DNA of 64,000 nt. It comes from UMGS75 sp964507405. GTDB lineage: Bacteria; Bacillota_I; Bacilli_A; ML615J-28; CAG-313. The stretch covers positions 62,001 to 126,000 of the forward strand of contig CAZDPJ010000001.1 in NCBI GenBank assembly GCA_964507405.1, written 5' to 3'. The notes beneath the pieces were generated by a model that was not told the origin of the DNA, searched no databases, and saw only the letters and a list, made by a program, of their open reading frames with translations. The first letter of the stretch is position 1. Every line of letters begins with the position of its first letter. The position numbers and the translations under genes were made by a program. Positions 16,521 through 25,283 of this stretch are shown here, piece by piece.

Positions 16521-17228
16521 CTAATTAGAACTAGTTAGAGCCTTAATTGGAGCTCCAATTTTCTTTTCAATTTTTTGTAAAACATAAGTAAAGAATAATG
16601 TTAAACATAAGTAAATGGCGGCGGCGATAAGCATAGCTTCAGTATAGGCAGCATAACGACCTGCAGCTGTTTTACAAGCATTAAATAAATCAACAACCAT
16701 TATAACACTTAAAACAGATGTATCTTTAATATTAACTATTAATTCATTACCAATTGATGCCATTGAATTTTTTAAAGCTTGAGGTAAGATAATTAATCTA
16801 AATGTTTGATAAGTAGATAAACCAATTGATAATCCAGCTTCTTTTTGGTCTTTAGAAACACTATTAATCCCCCCTCTAACAACTTCTGTTAAGTAAGCAC
16901 CTGTATTTAGGGTAACAGTGAATAGTCCCGCAACTGTAGCACTCCAGCTTATGCCAATTTGATGAAATGTATAGAAGAAAATCATTGCTTGTACAATCAT
17001 TGGGGTTCCTCTAAATGCCGTAACATAAGCTTTAATAATTAGTTTAATTACTTTATTAAAGTGGCGTTTAGCATTACTATCAAAGGGACTATTTTCCCTA
17101 CTTAATAAACTACCAAAAATAAGAGCAATTAAAAGTCCAAGTATTGTTCCTACAACCGATAATAATAAAGTAATACCGACCCCTTGAAGAATTAGTTTTC
17201 CATAATTTTTAATAATTAATTGATACAT
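16521..17228 (-). CDS. Polar amino-acid ABC transporter permease
   Basis: 235 residues, HisM/GlnP family. Several membrane helices, and the EAA loop GLSIGLSTYQTFRLIILPQALK that contacts the ATPase. The long YVTAFRGTPMIVQAMIFFY segment is typical of this family. Its ATG lies 1 nt beyond the stop of the binding protein with no clear ribosome site of its own, so it is probably translated by coupling. Lysine uptake is inferred from the riboswitch. Confidence 0.9.
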   Translation of the reverse strand: MYQLIIKNYGKLILQGVGITLLLSVVGTILGLLIALIFGSLLSRENSPFDSNAKRHFNKVIKLIIKAYVTAFRGTPMIVQAMIFFYTFHQIGISWSATVAGLFTVTLNTGAYLTEVVRGGINSVSKDQKEAGLSIGLSTYQTFRLIILPQALKNSMASIGNELIVNIKDTSVLSVIMVVDLFNACKTAAGRYAAYTEAMLIAAAIYLCLTLFFTYVLQKIEKKIGAPIKALTSSN

Positions 17229-17229
17229 A

Positions 17230-18060
17230 TTATTTAGAATTTCTTTCTACCGCTTGCGTCATCATCTCAATTCGTTTACTATTTGAGATTTCGCTTAAAG
17301 CTTGGTTAATTTTATCTCTTAATGAATTATCCGTTTTTCTAAGACCAATTGATACAATTTTATCTTCTTCGGATAAATTAAATACTTCATCTAATTTGAA
17401 ATATCCTAAAGAAGAATCTCTAGCTATTATTCCTTTTGCGACTGGTTCTTCTAAAACTGTAATATCTGCAGCATTAGAATTGATTGCTGTAATGATTAGA
17501 GGAACTGTCTCTAAAGCAGTTAAATAACTACATTTGTTATTGTTCTCACAAATTTCTTTAGCAATATCATCATAAACTGTATTTCTTTGACCAATAACTT
17601 TAGCATTAGTTAAATCACTATATTTTTTAGCATTATAATATTTACTTGTTGTTTTACATAATAAAACATGAGTAGATTCATAATAGGCATCACTAAAATT
17701 AATCTTAGCTTTTCTTTCTTCAATTGGGCTCATCCCCGCAATAATAAGATCAATAGTACCACTTTCAAGTGCAGGAATTAACCCATCCCATTCAATCTTT
17801 TTAATAACTAAAGTATATCCTAATTTATTAGCGAGTTCTTTTGCCATTTGAACATCATATCCTTCAGCATAAGCACCACTAATTCCATCTATTGGATAAT
17901 TAGTTTCTGTTTTTTCCATCTCTAACCAGTTGAATGGAGCATAGTCACATTCAAGTCCAACCACTAATTCTTTCTTACTTTCATCAAACTTTACTTTTTT
18001 ACAACCTGTAAAACTTAAGATAGTAAATACAAGTAATAACATAAATACAAATTTTTTCAT
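17230..18060 (-). CDS. Amino-acid ABC transporter substrate-binding lipoprotein
   Basis: 276 residues, SBP_bac_3 family. Lipoprotein signal ending SFTGC, then the typical LVVGLECDYAPFNW start of the mature domain and GYDVQMAKELANKLG. It captures a polar amino acid outside the membrane; the leader riboswitch points to lysine. AAAGGA precedes the ATG. First gene of the operon. Confidence 0.92.
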   Translation of the reverse strand: MKKFVFMLLLVFTILSFTGCKKVKFDESKKELVVGLECDYAPFNWLEMEKTETNYPIDGISGAYAEGYDVQMAKELANKLGYTLVIKKIEWDGLIPALESGTIDLIIAGMSPIEERKAKINFSDAYYESTHVLLCKTTSKYYNAKKYSDLTNAKVIGQRNTVYDDIAKEICENNNKCSYLTALETVPLIITAINSNAADITVLEEPVAKGIIARDSSLGYFKLDEVFNLSEEDKIVSIGLRKTDNSLRDKINQALSEISNSKRIEMMTQAVERNSK

Positions 18061-18090
18061 AATCTTGTTCCTTTCTATTATTTATAAAAC

Positions 18091-18114
18091 AAAAAAGCGC
18101 TCAGATGGCGCTTC
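18091..18114 (-). terminator. Riboswitch-controlled terminator
   Basis: Minus-strand AAGCGC, 7-nt loop, GCGCTT then TTTT. Its 5' arm is also complementary to the AGGCGCT segment near 18161-18167, giving the on/off switch. Confidence 0.85.
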
Positions 18115-18303
18115 AACTAATCTTCATTAAAAAGTTATTTTAATAAATTAGCGCCTCTACTTTTTTTAAAGTAGGAGTATTATAGGTATTTCCTATAATC
18201 CCACGACTAATTTATGCCTAAACAGTCGTTCGGCAATGGTTGCCTTTCATATACTTCATCGCATGCCTGCTCCATATACTACTAATCTACATTGCTACCT
18301 CTA
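18091..18303 (-). promoter_or_regulatory. Lysine riboswitch (L box) with terminator platform
   Basis: Read on the minus strand from 18303, the leader shows the L-box landmarks in order: AGAGGTAGC at the 5' side, TTAGTAGTATATGGAGC, the core GATGAAGTATATGAAAGG, TTGCCGAACGACTG, then two long hairpins, and CTCCTACTTT that can close P1 with AAAGTA. An intrinsic terminator (GCGCC loop GCGCTTTTTT, 18091-18114) lies before the first gene. AGAGGCGCT upstream can pair with its 5' arm as antiterminator. High lysine should end transcription before the transporter genes. Recognised from memory of the consensus; a covariance-model search would confirm. Confidence 0.92.
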
Positions 18304-18322
18304 TTTACTTTTTTGTAATTAT

Positions 18323-18351
18323 ATTATATCAATAATTACTATATATATAAA
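18323..18351 (-). promoter_or_regulatory. Promoter of the riboswitch-transporter transcript
   Basis: TATAAT (18323-18328 on the minus strand) with a weak TTTATA -35 at 17-nt spacing. Confidence 0.5.
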
Positions 18352-18374
18352 TTAATATGCAAATGAAAACGATT

Positions 18375-19208
18375 TTAAATATGTTCTTTTAATGCATATA
18401 CTCCATCAATAACTGTATTTGCTTTTGCTTTAACACTAGGATCTGCTTGATTCATGACATAACTATTAGGGAATGTTTCAAATAAAGGTATATCATTTCC
18501 TGAATCACCTACCACCGCAACCTCATTAATATTTACATTCATTTCTTTAATGTACTCTAATAAACAACTAGCTTTATTTACACCTTTGTTCATTAATTCC
18601 AATGATTCATGAGATTGACATATTTCAAACTTATCACCATATTTTTCAAGCATTTTCGGCATTTCCATACTTGCTTTTTTAATTCCTTTTTTACCAAGTC
18701 CAAAAATACACATTGCTTTATAAATTTTTTCATCTTTATTTTCAAACATCTTTTTTAAATGTCTTTTTCCAAATTTGTAATTACCACGATACTTAAGTTG
18801 TAATACCATTCCAATTCGGTATACAAAAGTAACTAAATAATTCATTTTATTAGGTACCACAATCATATTATTTTTATCAGTCATAAATATCCATGAAATA
18901 ATATCTTTATTATTTAAGTTTTCTTCATACATTTGCTTTACTTCTTCATGGCTCATTGGATTTTCTACCTTAATACAATTATCTTTATATACTACTGAAC
19001 CATTACATGCAATCATATCAAGTTTCGTTTTAACTTTTTTCATTATACGATGAATAATATGAAAATTTCTTCCTGTTACCAGTACTACATTATTACCATC
19101 ATTTATATAATCTTGTAAAAAATGAATATTCTTTTTAATCAATAATCTAATTCTTCTTTTCGGATAAAACAATGTTCCATCTAAATCTGTCGCAATAAGT
19201 TTAATCAT
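18375..19208 (-). CDS. Cof-type HAD phosphatase
   Basis: About 277 residues from the ATG at 19208, which has GGAGGAAG just upstream. An upstream in-frame start at 19259 lies before the promoter and is rejected. Motif I ATDLDGTLF, motif II LVTGRN, a C2B-type cap, Lys in the GVNKASCLLEYI segment and motif IV VVGDSGNDIPLFE mark a Cof/YidA-like sugar- or flavin-phosphate phosphatase. The substrate is unknown. Monocistronic, its promoter overlapped by an inverted repeat. Confidence 0.88.
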   Translation of the reverse strand: MIKLIATDLDGTLFYPKRRIRLLIKKNIHFLQDYINDGNNVVLVTGRNFHIIHRIMKKVKTKLDMIACNGSVVYKDNCIKVENPMSHEEVKQMYEENLNNKDIISWIFMTDKNNMIVVPNKMNYLVTFVYRIGMVLQLKYRGNYKFGKRHLKKMFENKDEKIYKAMCIFGLGKKGIKKASMEMPKMLEKYGDKFEICQSHESLELMNKGVNKASCLLEYIKEMNVNINEVAVVGDSGNDIPLFETFPNSYVMNQADPSVKAKANTVIDGVYALKEHI

Positions 19209-19224
19209 AATCTTCCTCCGAGAC

Positions 19225-19259
19225 TCGACAATTATACCATATTTGTCGAAAAGAAGCAA
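19225..19259 (-). promoter_or_regulatory. Promoter and overlapping inverted repeat of the Cof-type gene
   Basis: TTGCTT (19254-19259) and TATAAT (19231-19236), 17 nt apart. The arms TCGACAA (19225-19231) and TTGTCGA (19243-19249) flank the spacer side of the -10, so a protein bound there would block the polymerase. Confidence 0.65.
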
Positions 19260-19340
19260 ATAATAAGAATTAATTAGTCTATTTAATTATTAATAAATGA
19301 TTGTTTCTTCTAAGTTTATTTCCTTAATAATTACATATAT

Positions 19341-19369
19341 AAAAAAGACTATCACAACGAAAAGTCTTC
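19341..19369 (-). terminator. Terminator after tRNA-Gln / glpK
   Basis: Minus-strand AAGACT, 12-nt loop, AGTCTT followed by TTTT. It lies 14 nt beyond the tRNA 3' end. Confidence 0.75.
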
Positions 19370-19382
19370 TTATAGATTAAAC

Positions 19383-19456
19383 TGGCAGGACTAACTGGAT
19401 TCGAACCAGTGATCACAGGGTCAGAACCTGTTGCCTTACCACTTGGCCATAGTCCT
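19383..19456 (-). tRNA. tRNA-Gln (anticodon CTG)
   Basis: Minus-strand cloverleaf: acceptor AGGACTA/TAGTCCT, D-arm GCCAAGTGGTAAGGC, anticodon arm ACAGG-TTCTGAC-CCTGT with CTG at 34-36, T-arm ACTGG-TTCGAAT-CCAGT, encoded CCA. A C at position 34 (reading CAG) is notable in so A+T-rich a genome; another tRNA-Gln (TTG) must exist elsewhere. It sits between glpK and a terminator. Confidence 0.93.
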
Positions 19457-19483
19457 ATTATAGTCTACAGTTTTATTTGTAGA

Positions 19484-20986
19484 CTATTTAAATATTCTTG
19501 TTGCTTCGACTGCTTTTTTCCAACCATCATATAGTTTTTTTCTTTTTAAACTATCTATTCTTGGTAAAAATATTTGATTAATTTTTTGTAATCTTCTTAG
19601 TTCATCTAAATCGTGCCAAACGCCTAATGCGATCCCCGCAAGATATGCAGCACCAAGAGCAGTTGTTTCTAAGCATTCAGGTCTTACTACTTTACAATTT
19701 AATATATCGGATTGAAATTGCATTAAATAATTGTTAGCACTCGCACCACCATCAACACCAATTGAAGCAATTTCTATCTTAGAGTCCTCTTTCATTACTT
19801 CCATAACATCTTTTGTTTGATATGCTATTGATTCAACCGTCGCATTTATAAAATGTTGTTTTTTGGTATTTCTTGTTAGACCAAATACAGCACCTCTAGC
19901 GTCATTATCCCAATATGGAGTACCAAGCCCAACAAATGCAGGAACAACATAGACAGAACCACTACCAGGTATTTGATTTATATCACTATATTTTTCTACT
20001 TCATTTGATTTTTCAATCATATTCATGCCATCACGTAACCATTGAACAGCGGAGCCACCAATAAATACAGAACCTTCTAAAGCATATTCAACTTTATTAT
20101 TAATACCCCAAGCAATAGTTGTTAATAAACCATTTTTAGAATTAACAATTACATCTTTTGTATTCATCAACATAAAACAACCAGTACCATAGGTATTTTT
20201 AACATCTCCTTTATTAAAACAACATTGTCCAAAAAGAGAAGCTTGTTGGTCACCAATAATACTTGCTATTGGTAAATTAATAGATTTATCTATTTTTTGT
20301 AAGGCTGTAGCGTTAGCATAAATTTGACTTGAATTAACCACTTTAGGTAACATTTTTTTATTAATATTAAGTAAATCTAAGATTTCTTCATCCCACTCTA
20401 AAGTATGAATATTGAATAACATTGTTCTTGATGCATTAGTATAATCAGTAATATGTAATCTACCTTCGGTTAAGCACCAAACTAAATATGTATCAACTGT
20501 TCCAAAAAGTAATTTACCTTCTTTATCTAATTCTTTCGCACCTGGAACATTATCTAAAATCCATTTGATTTTGGTTCCTGAAAAATAAGGATTAATAATT
20601 AAACCAGTTTTATCTTTGATAAATTCCTTATACCCTTTATTTTCTAAGTCTTCACATATATCTTGAGATTGTCTTGATTGCCATACGATTGCATTATATA
20701 TTGGTTCTTTAGTTTCTTTATTCCATATGATTGTAGTTTCTCTTTGATTAGTAATACCAATACCAACAATATCTTCAATATTCACTAATGGATTTAGTAA
20801 AACTTCTTTAATTACTTGGAATGTACTTTCCCATATTTCTTTCGAATTTTGTTCAACCCAACCACTATGTTTACATATAATTCCTACTTCCATCTGACTA
20901 GATGCTATAATTTCACTATTTTCATTAAATAAAATAGCTCTTGTACTAGTAGTTCCTTGGTCAATTGATAAAATTAATTTCTTCAT
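19484..20986 (-). CDS. glpK: Glycerol kinase
   Basis: 500 residues, the usual size. FGGY-family features: N-terminal phosphate loop SIDQGTTSTRAILF, the glycerol-site segment NQRETTIIW, TDYTNASRTMLFN, and the C-terminal GGASANNYLMQFQSDIL. It phosphorylates glycerol to sn-glycerol-3-phosphate in the cytoplasm. No PTS regulatory His loop was specifically checked. GAGGT precedes the ATG. It is 3 nt downstream of the YhhN-family gene, so both form one operon that appears to feed or recycle glycerolipids. Confidence 0.95.
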   Translation of the reverse strand: MKKLILSIDQGTTSTRAILFNENSEIIASSQMEVGIICKHSGWVEQNSKEIWESTFQVIKEVLLNPLVNIEDIVGIGITNQRETTIIWNKETKEPIYNAIVWQSRQSQDICEDLENKGYKEFIKDKTGLIINPYFSGTKIKWILDNVPGAKELDKEGKLLFGTVDTYLVWCLTEGRLHITDYTNASRTMLFNIHTLEWDEEILDLLNINKKMLPKVVNSSQIYANATALQKIDKSINLPIASIIGDQQASLFGQCCFNKGDVKNTYGTGCFMLMNTKDVIVNSKNGLLTTIAWGINNKVEYALEGSVFIGGSAVQWLRDGMNMIEKSNEVEKYSDINQIPGSGSVYVVPAFVGLGTPYWDNDARGAVFGLTRNTKKQHFINATVESIAYQTKDVMEVMKEDSKIEIASIGVDGGASANNYLMQFQSDILNCKVVRPECLETTALGAAYLAGIALGVWHDLDELRRLQKINQIFLPRIDSLKRKKLYDGWKKAVEATRIFK

Positions 20987-20989
20987 ATT

Positions 20990-21646
20990 TTACCTCATCA
21001 ATATTCCATATACAATAAAGGCTTGTCCTAAAATATATGGAATCATTAAATAAAAATGATATCTTCTAAATGATTTATAGAATGTCGCAACAAATAAAAT
21101 TACATTACTAATTATTAATAAAATAAAACCTAATGTTATCATTATACTAATTCCTGAAAAACTAGTTAATAAAGTTATAAATCCAATTGATACTCCAAAT
21201 ACTAATGTAAAACTATATATAGAAACTCCTACTGATAATTCATTTAAGAATGGCTTTATTCTTGGTGTTAATACTAAACACCAAATAAGTAAAAAGAAAA
21301 GTAATATAATATAAAAATATAATTCAATTTTAAATGGTAATTTTCTAATTATTTCAGCAATATATAAACAGTGACTAACAAAAAAAGAAAATACTCCAAA
21401 AATAAAGAAATCATTATTATCATCAAATGATACTAAAATATCACCAAACATACCAAAGATAATTCCTAGCATTAAAAGTACTAAAAGATTACCAGTATTA
21501 ATGCCACTTAATAAACAAACAAAAAGAAGAGAAGCAAGTAGAAATATTTTAGAATACATTCTTCCTTTATCCGATTCAATAAAACAAAATATTAAATGAA
21601 TAACAGCAATAATACTATAAATAATTAGTCCAATTGTAAATACCAT
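20990..21646 (-). CDS. YhhN-family membrane protein (lysoplasmalogenase-like)
   Basis: 218 residues with seven to eight membrane helices. The segment MLGIIFGMFGDILVSF followed by GVFSFFVSHCLYI carries the family's conserved G-x-x-G-D and F-x-x-x-H-x-x-Y residues. Characterised YhhN/TMEM86 members cleave the vinyl-ether bond of lysoplasmalogens. Activity here is an inference. First gene of an operon with glycerol kinase, so the pair may salvage glycerol-based lipids. Confidence 0.8.
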   Translation of the reverse strand: MVFTIGLIIYSIIAVIHLIFCFIESDKGRMYSKIFLLASLLFVCLLSGINTGNLLVLLMLGIIFGMFGDILVSFDDNNDFFIFGVFSFFVSHCLYIAEIIRKLPFKIELYFYIILLFFLLIWCLVLTPRIKPFLNELSVGVSIYSFTLVFGVSIGFITLLTSFSGISIMITLGFILLIISNVILFVATFYKSFRRYHFYLMIPYILGQAFIVYGILMR

Positions 21647-21673
21647 TATTTCACCTCTTTGCGATTTATAAAC

Positions 21674-21702
21674 ATTATATCAAATTTCTCTATAAAAATA
21701 AA
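21674..21702 (-). promoter_or_regulatory. Promoter of the YhhN-glpK operon
   Basis: TTTATT (21697-21702), 17-nt spacer, TATAAT (21674-21679) on the minus strand; GAGGTG follows. Confidence 0.65.
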
Positions 21703-21716
21703 GAAATAAACAATAG

Positions 21717-21748
21717 AAAAGCGATAGATATAAATACCTATCACTTAT
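21717..21748 (-). terminator. Possible terminator after the thioredoxin-like pair
   Basis: AAGCGATAG and CTATCACTT pair except one C/A position around a 10-nt loop, with only four T on the 3' side. Weak. Confidence 0.5.
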
Positions 21749-21753
21749 TTAAT

Positions 21754-22230
21754 CTATTTTCCCATTTGTTCAAATAATTCAGTTTTAATTGTTGAAATGG
21801 TCTTTTGAGTTGCTTCTTTTTCACCATGACAAATTCTAATTAAGGTTGGTAAATTATCATTTACTGAACTTTCTGTATAGTTTAAATTACTTGAATTAAT
21901 GATATCAGGATTTAAACTATAATCCATTACATATATTGGAAGAGCATCTGAATTAAGTCTTGCGAAATTAGCATATTCTACAATAGTTGATTCTAATTCA
22001 TTAGATTTATCACTATTTTTATTATATACATAAACATAATAATCTTCATGCTTAGTATCATAAGTCTTATAATTTTCTACTGTTACATGGTCTATTTCTT
22101 TAATATTATCAATAACAAAAGGTTTACCAATTGTTACAAAAATAAATATTGCTAAAAATAAAGTAATAACAATGATTGCACCTAAAAATACAATGCCTGT
22201 AAAATTTGATTTTTTATTTGTTTTAGTCAT
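21754..22230 (-). CDS. Membrane-anchored thioredoxin-fold-like protein
   Basis: 158 residues. One N-terminal membrane helix (about residues 10-35), then an outside domain with a VYVYNKNSDKSNELESTI beginning. It also has a cis-proline-like NDNLPTLIRIC region and a C-terminal helix. The order resembles a thioredoxin fold, but the first strand lacks the C-x-x-C found in its neighbour. It follows the C-x-x-C lipoprotein by 3 nt, so the two probably evolved by duplication and act together on the outer face. Confidence 0.7.
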   Translation of the reverse strand: MTKTNKKSNFTGIVFLGAIIVITLFLAIFIFVTIGKPFVIDNIKEIDHVTVENYKTYDTKHEDYYVYVYNKNSDKSNELESTIVEYANFARLNSDALPIYVMDYSLNPDIINSSNLNYTESSVNDNLPTLIRICHGEKEATQKTISTIKTELFEQMGK

Positions 22231-22233
22231 TTT

Positions 22234-22749
22234 CTATTCCTCATTCATAGTTTTTTTTAATAATATTTCAATATCAGTTTTTGGTCTATTTGTAACTTTA
22301 GAAGAAATTAATTTTTCTACTTTTCCATTTGTTACAACTATTAATGCTGGAGCCGCAGCAAACTTAATATCTTGATAATTTGAAGTACCAGTAAAATTAC
22401 GATATTCACTATCAGCTGCTTTAATATCAGGATTATCTTTAGTTGCATTTAGATTTAATACATAAAGATGTGGATATTTATTATTAAAACAATTATTATT
22501 CTTTATAAAATTATAGTAATCAATAACTACTGGTTTCATATCTTCACAGTTTACACATGTTGTAGAATATATTACTACATAATAAGTACCATCTTTATTT
22601 CCTTTTTGATTTAATATTTCTTTATGAAATGTTTTTTTCATATCTTCATATCCATCAACTTTTTTACAGCTTGTAAAAGTAAATAACGATATTAATAACA
22701 CTATTATAATAACTAAATGTCTTAATTTATAAATACAATCCCTTTTCAT
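22234..22749 (-). CDS. Thioredoxin-like lipoprotein with CVNC motif
   Basis: 171 residues. Signal ends TFTSC (lipobox), placing it on the outer face. YVVIYSTTCVNCEDMKPVV is a thioredoxin-type active site with C-x-x-C, and FAAAPALIVV supplies the cis-proline region. Likely an extracytoplasmic thiol oxidoreductase or reductase; the direction of electron flow is unknown. It has its own promoter at 22772-22800 and is co-transcribed with the next membrane-anchored gene. Confidence 0.8.
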   Translation of the reverse strand: MKRDCIYKLRHLVIIIVLLISLFTFTSCKKVDGYEDMKKTFHKEILNQKGNKDGTYYVVIYSTTCVNCEDMKPVVIDYYNFIKNNNCFNNKYPHLYVLNLNATKDNPDIKAADSEYRNFTGTSNYQDIKFAAAPALIVVTNGKVEKLISSKVTNRPKTDIEILLKKTMNEE

Positions 22750-22771
22750 AGTTTTCTCCAGTACATTATAT

Positions 22772-22800
22772 ATTATACCATTTTAAACGTAATATTTCAA
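22772..22800 (-). promoter_or_regulatory. Promoter of the thioredoxin-like pair
   Basis: Minus-strand TTGAAA (22795-22800), 17-nt spacer, TATAAT (22772-22777). Confidence 0.82.
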
Positions 22801-22821
22801 CAATAATGAAATCTATGTATT

Positions 22822-24234
22822 TTATCTATTCCTAATAGCGCGGGCAACCCAAACGCCACTAGCTCCTGCTTGTGCAAGTCCTCTTGTAATCCCAGCTCCA
22901 TCACCACCAACAAATAAATTCTTAATTTTTGTTTCAAATTCATTTGATACTTCTGGTCTATCGCTATAAAATTTTGCTTCAACCCCATAAAACAATGTGT
23001 GGTCATTCGCAATACCTGGAGTTACTGAATCTAAGGCTTCAATCATTTCAATTAAAGATTTCATTGTATTGTAAGGTAATACTAAACCTAAATCACCAGG
23101 AACTGCTTCTTTAAGAGTCGGTTTAACAAAGCCTTCTTCAATTCTTCTAACGGTTGAACGGCGTCCTTTCTTAATGTCTCCATATTTTTGAACTATAACA
23201 CTTCCACCACTAAGTTTATTAGCAAGTTTTGAAATTTCATATGCATATTCATTTGAATCTTTAAATGGATGATCAAATTCATGTGAAACCAGTAAAGCAA
23301 AATTAGTATTATTACTTCCTAATTTTTGGTCATTATAGGCATGACCATTACATACCATAATACCATTATGATTTTCAATAACAACATGACCAGAAGGATT
23401 TGAACAAAATGTTCTAACAATTGTTCCAACACTTGTATTAAATATGAATTTTCCTTCATATAAATATTTATTAATTTCATTCATAACAATATCATTAGTT
23501 TCTACACGAACACCAATGTCCACTTTATTATTAGTAAAATTAATATTATGGCTAGATAAGGTCTTACATAACCAATCAGCGCCACATCTACCAACACCAA
23601 GCACAACATATTCCGCATTAATTACTTCATCATTTTCTAGGATGACACCTTTTACCGTTTCATTCTCAACAACAATATCTTTAACTTTTGTTAAAAAAGC
23701 AAATTCCATTTTTTTCTTTAATTCTTCATATATGTTTTTTAATACTTGTAAATTAATTTCTGTACCTAAATGTCTTACTTCACTTCTTAAAAGTTTTAAT
23801 CCTTTCGCAATACCTCTTTTTTCAATATCTAATACTTCTTTAGTATAAGGATTTGTTACTTCTTTAGGTGCACCATGTTTTAAGTTAATTGAATCGACAT
23901 ATTTAATTAAATCTAAAACAACTTCATCACTTAAATATTCCGTCATCCAGCCACCAAATTCACTAGTAATATTGAACTTACCATCTGAGTAAGCACCACT
24001 TCCACCAAAGCCTGAAGTAAGACTACAACTTGGATAACAGCCACTTTCTCCTTTTTTATTTTTAGGACATTTAGTAGTTTTCTTTAAAAGAATCGGACAA
24101 CGACGATTATATATATCATATCCTTGTTCAATTACTAAAACTTTCTTTTCTGGGCATTTATCCATTAATTCATATGCTGTGAAAATCCCCATAGGTCCTG
24201 CCCCAACAATTATAACATCATATTGTTTTTCCAT
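22822..24234 (-). CDS. FAD-dependent oxidoreductase, COG2509-like
   Basis: 470 residues. It starts with a dinucleotide-binding loop VIIVGAGPMGIFTAYEL and the acidic strand end VIEQG. A Cys-rich insertion (RRCPILLKKTTKC ... GCYPSCS) is followed by SGFGGSGAYSDGKFN, typical of the uncharacterised COG2509 dehydrogenases. It ends with FVGGDGAGITRGLAQAGASG. Substrate unknown; the cysteines could bind a metal or a second redox centre. Monocistronic, with GAAGGTGG before the ATG. Confidence 0.85.
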   Translation of the reverse strand: MEKQYDVIIVGAGPMGIFTAYELMDKCPEKKVLVIEQGYDIYNRRCPILLKKTTKCPKNKKGESGCYPSCSLTSGFGGSGAYSDGKFNITSEFGGWMTEYLSDEVVLDLIKYVDSINLKHGAPKEVTNPYTKEVLDIEKRGIAKGLKLLRSEVRHLGTEINLQVLKNIYEELKKKMEFAFLTKVKDIVVENETVKGVILENDEVINAEYVVLGVGRCGADWLCKTLSSHNINFTNNKVDIGVRVETNDIVMNEINKYLYEGKFIFNTSVGTIVRTFCSNPSGHVVIENHNGIMVCNGHAYNDQKLGSNNTNFALLVSHEFDHPFKDSNEYAYEISKLANKLSGGSVIVQKYGDIKKGRRSTVRRIEEGFVKPTLKEAVPGDLGLVLPYNTMKSLIEMIEALDSVTPGIANDHTLFYGVEAKFYSDRPEVSNEFETKIKNLFVGGDGAGITRGLAQAGASGVWVARAIRNR

Positions 24235-24292
24235 TTTAATACCACCTTCATTTAACTACTTACATATTATATCAAAAAATCTTTAAAAAAGC

Positions 24293-24327
24293 AAAAAAAG
24301 TACTATGCCCATAAAGCATAATACTTT
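24293..24327 (-). terminator. Terminator overlapping the end of the repeat lipoprotein gene
   Basis: Minus-strand AAAGTATTATGC pairs with GCATAGTACTTT and is followed by a T run. The gene stop codon is inside the stem. Confidence 0.75.
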
Positions 24328-25208
24328 AAATCCGTAATCGTTCCTTCAGGAATTTCAGTTACTTTTTCCCCAGTAAATTGTGAATTAGTATACCATCCAA
24401 CAAATTTTTTATTATTAGAAAATGGAACTGGAAGAACATAAGTTGATGTACTATCATAATATGGAGATGCATCTTTCTTAAAATAATTCCATACTTTATT
24501 GATATTTTCTTCTTTAGAATAATCAATAGTTGTAAGATAATTATAACTTTCATTTTCGTGTTTACTACTTCTATTTAAGAAGTTATGAATATTCATTCTA
24601 AGTTCAGCATAGTCTTCATCACTTATAAATTTACCATCTAAAATATTAGTAATTTGACGATTACATGTAGTATTTAATGAAACTGCTTTTATATATTCAA
24701 GAAGTGGTTTCCACTTATCAAAGAATGATTTATTTTGAAAAAAATCATTTACAGTATTCCAACTACCATCAAAAAACCATTCTGCACTAATCCAATCGCG
24801 ACGATTCTTATAGTCATTAATAAAATCATTTACTAATTCTTCAAATGAATTATAACGAGTAAAAAATCCACCATTTAATTCATATGAGATTTGAGGCAAA
24901 CTCCAGATTGCATATACAACACTAGAACTAGTGATGCCTTTTGTAAAATCACAATCATTAACCATTGATGCACTAAGTTTAGAGCTCCATCCTCCAAATT
25001 TATATCCAGCCTTAACTGGAGTTATTACATCAATTAATTCGTTTTCTTTCACCTTCACTACAACAGATTCTTCAGAATCATTAAAAGTGCCACCCATTAA
25101 ATTAAATATAACTTGATATTCATTTTGTTCATTTTCTTTTACACATGAAACAAAACTACATAATAATATTGAAATAAATAAAATTAATAAAACCTTAATT
25201 TTTTTCAT
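24303..25208 (-). CDS. Surface lipoprotein with InlB/Flg_new-type repeats
   Basis: 301 residues. Lipobox CSFVSC. Residues about 35-95 and the C-terminal 40 residues are beta-rich repeats with hallmark G-Y-K-F-G-G-W and F-V-G-W-Y ... Y-A-L-W-A, as in the Listeria-Bacteroides repeat. The middle is a helical, Trp/Asn-rich domain not recognised. Probably an adhesive or structural surface protein. It lies between the flavoprotein and the ABC-class ATPase with its own TATAAT and GAGGA. Confidence 0.78.
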   Translation of the reverse strand: MKKIKVLLILFISILLCSFVSCVKENEQNEYQVIFNLMGGTFNDSEESVVVKVKENELIDVITPVKAGYKFGGWSSKLSASMVNDCDFTKGITSSSVVYAIWSLPQISYELNGGFFTRYNSFEELVNDFINDYKNRRDWISAEWFFDGSWNTVNDFFQNKSFFDKWKPLLEYIKAVSLNTTCNRQITNILDGKFISDEDYAELRMNIHNFLNRSSKHENESYNYLTTIDYSKEENINKVWNYFKKDASPYYDSTSTYVLPVPFSNNKKFVGWYTNSQFTGEKVTEIPEGTITDLKYYALWA

Positions 25209-25283
25209 CTTGTATCCTCACTAATTAATATATATAAATTATAACATAGATTTAAAATAAATTAAATGAATTTGGTTATTTTT

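Noticed and set aside
23444..23848. Plus-strand 134-codon frame opposite the flavoprotein gene
   Set aside because: Antisense shadow of a well-supported FAD oxidoreductase with no ribosome site.
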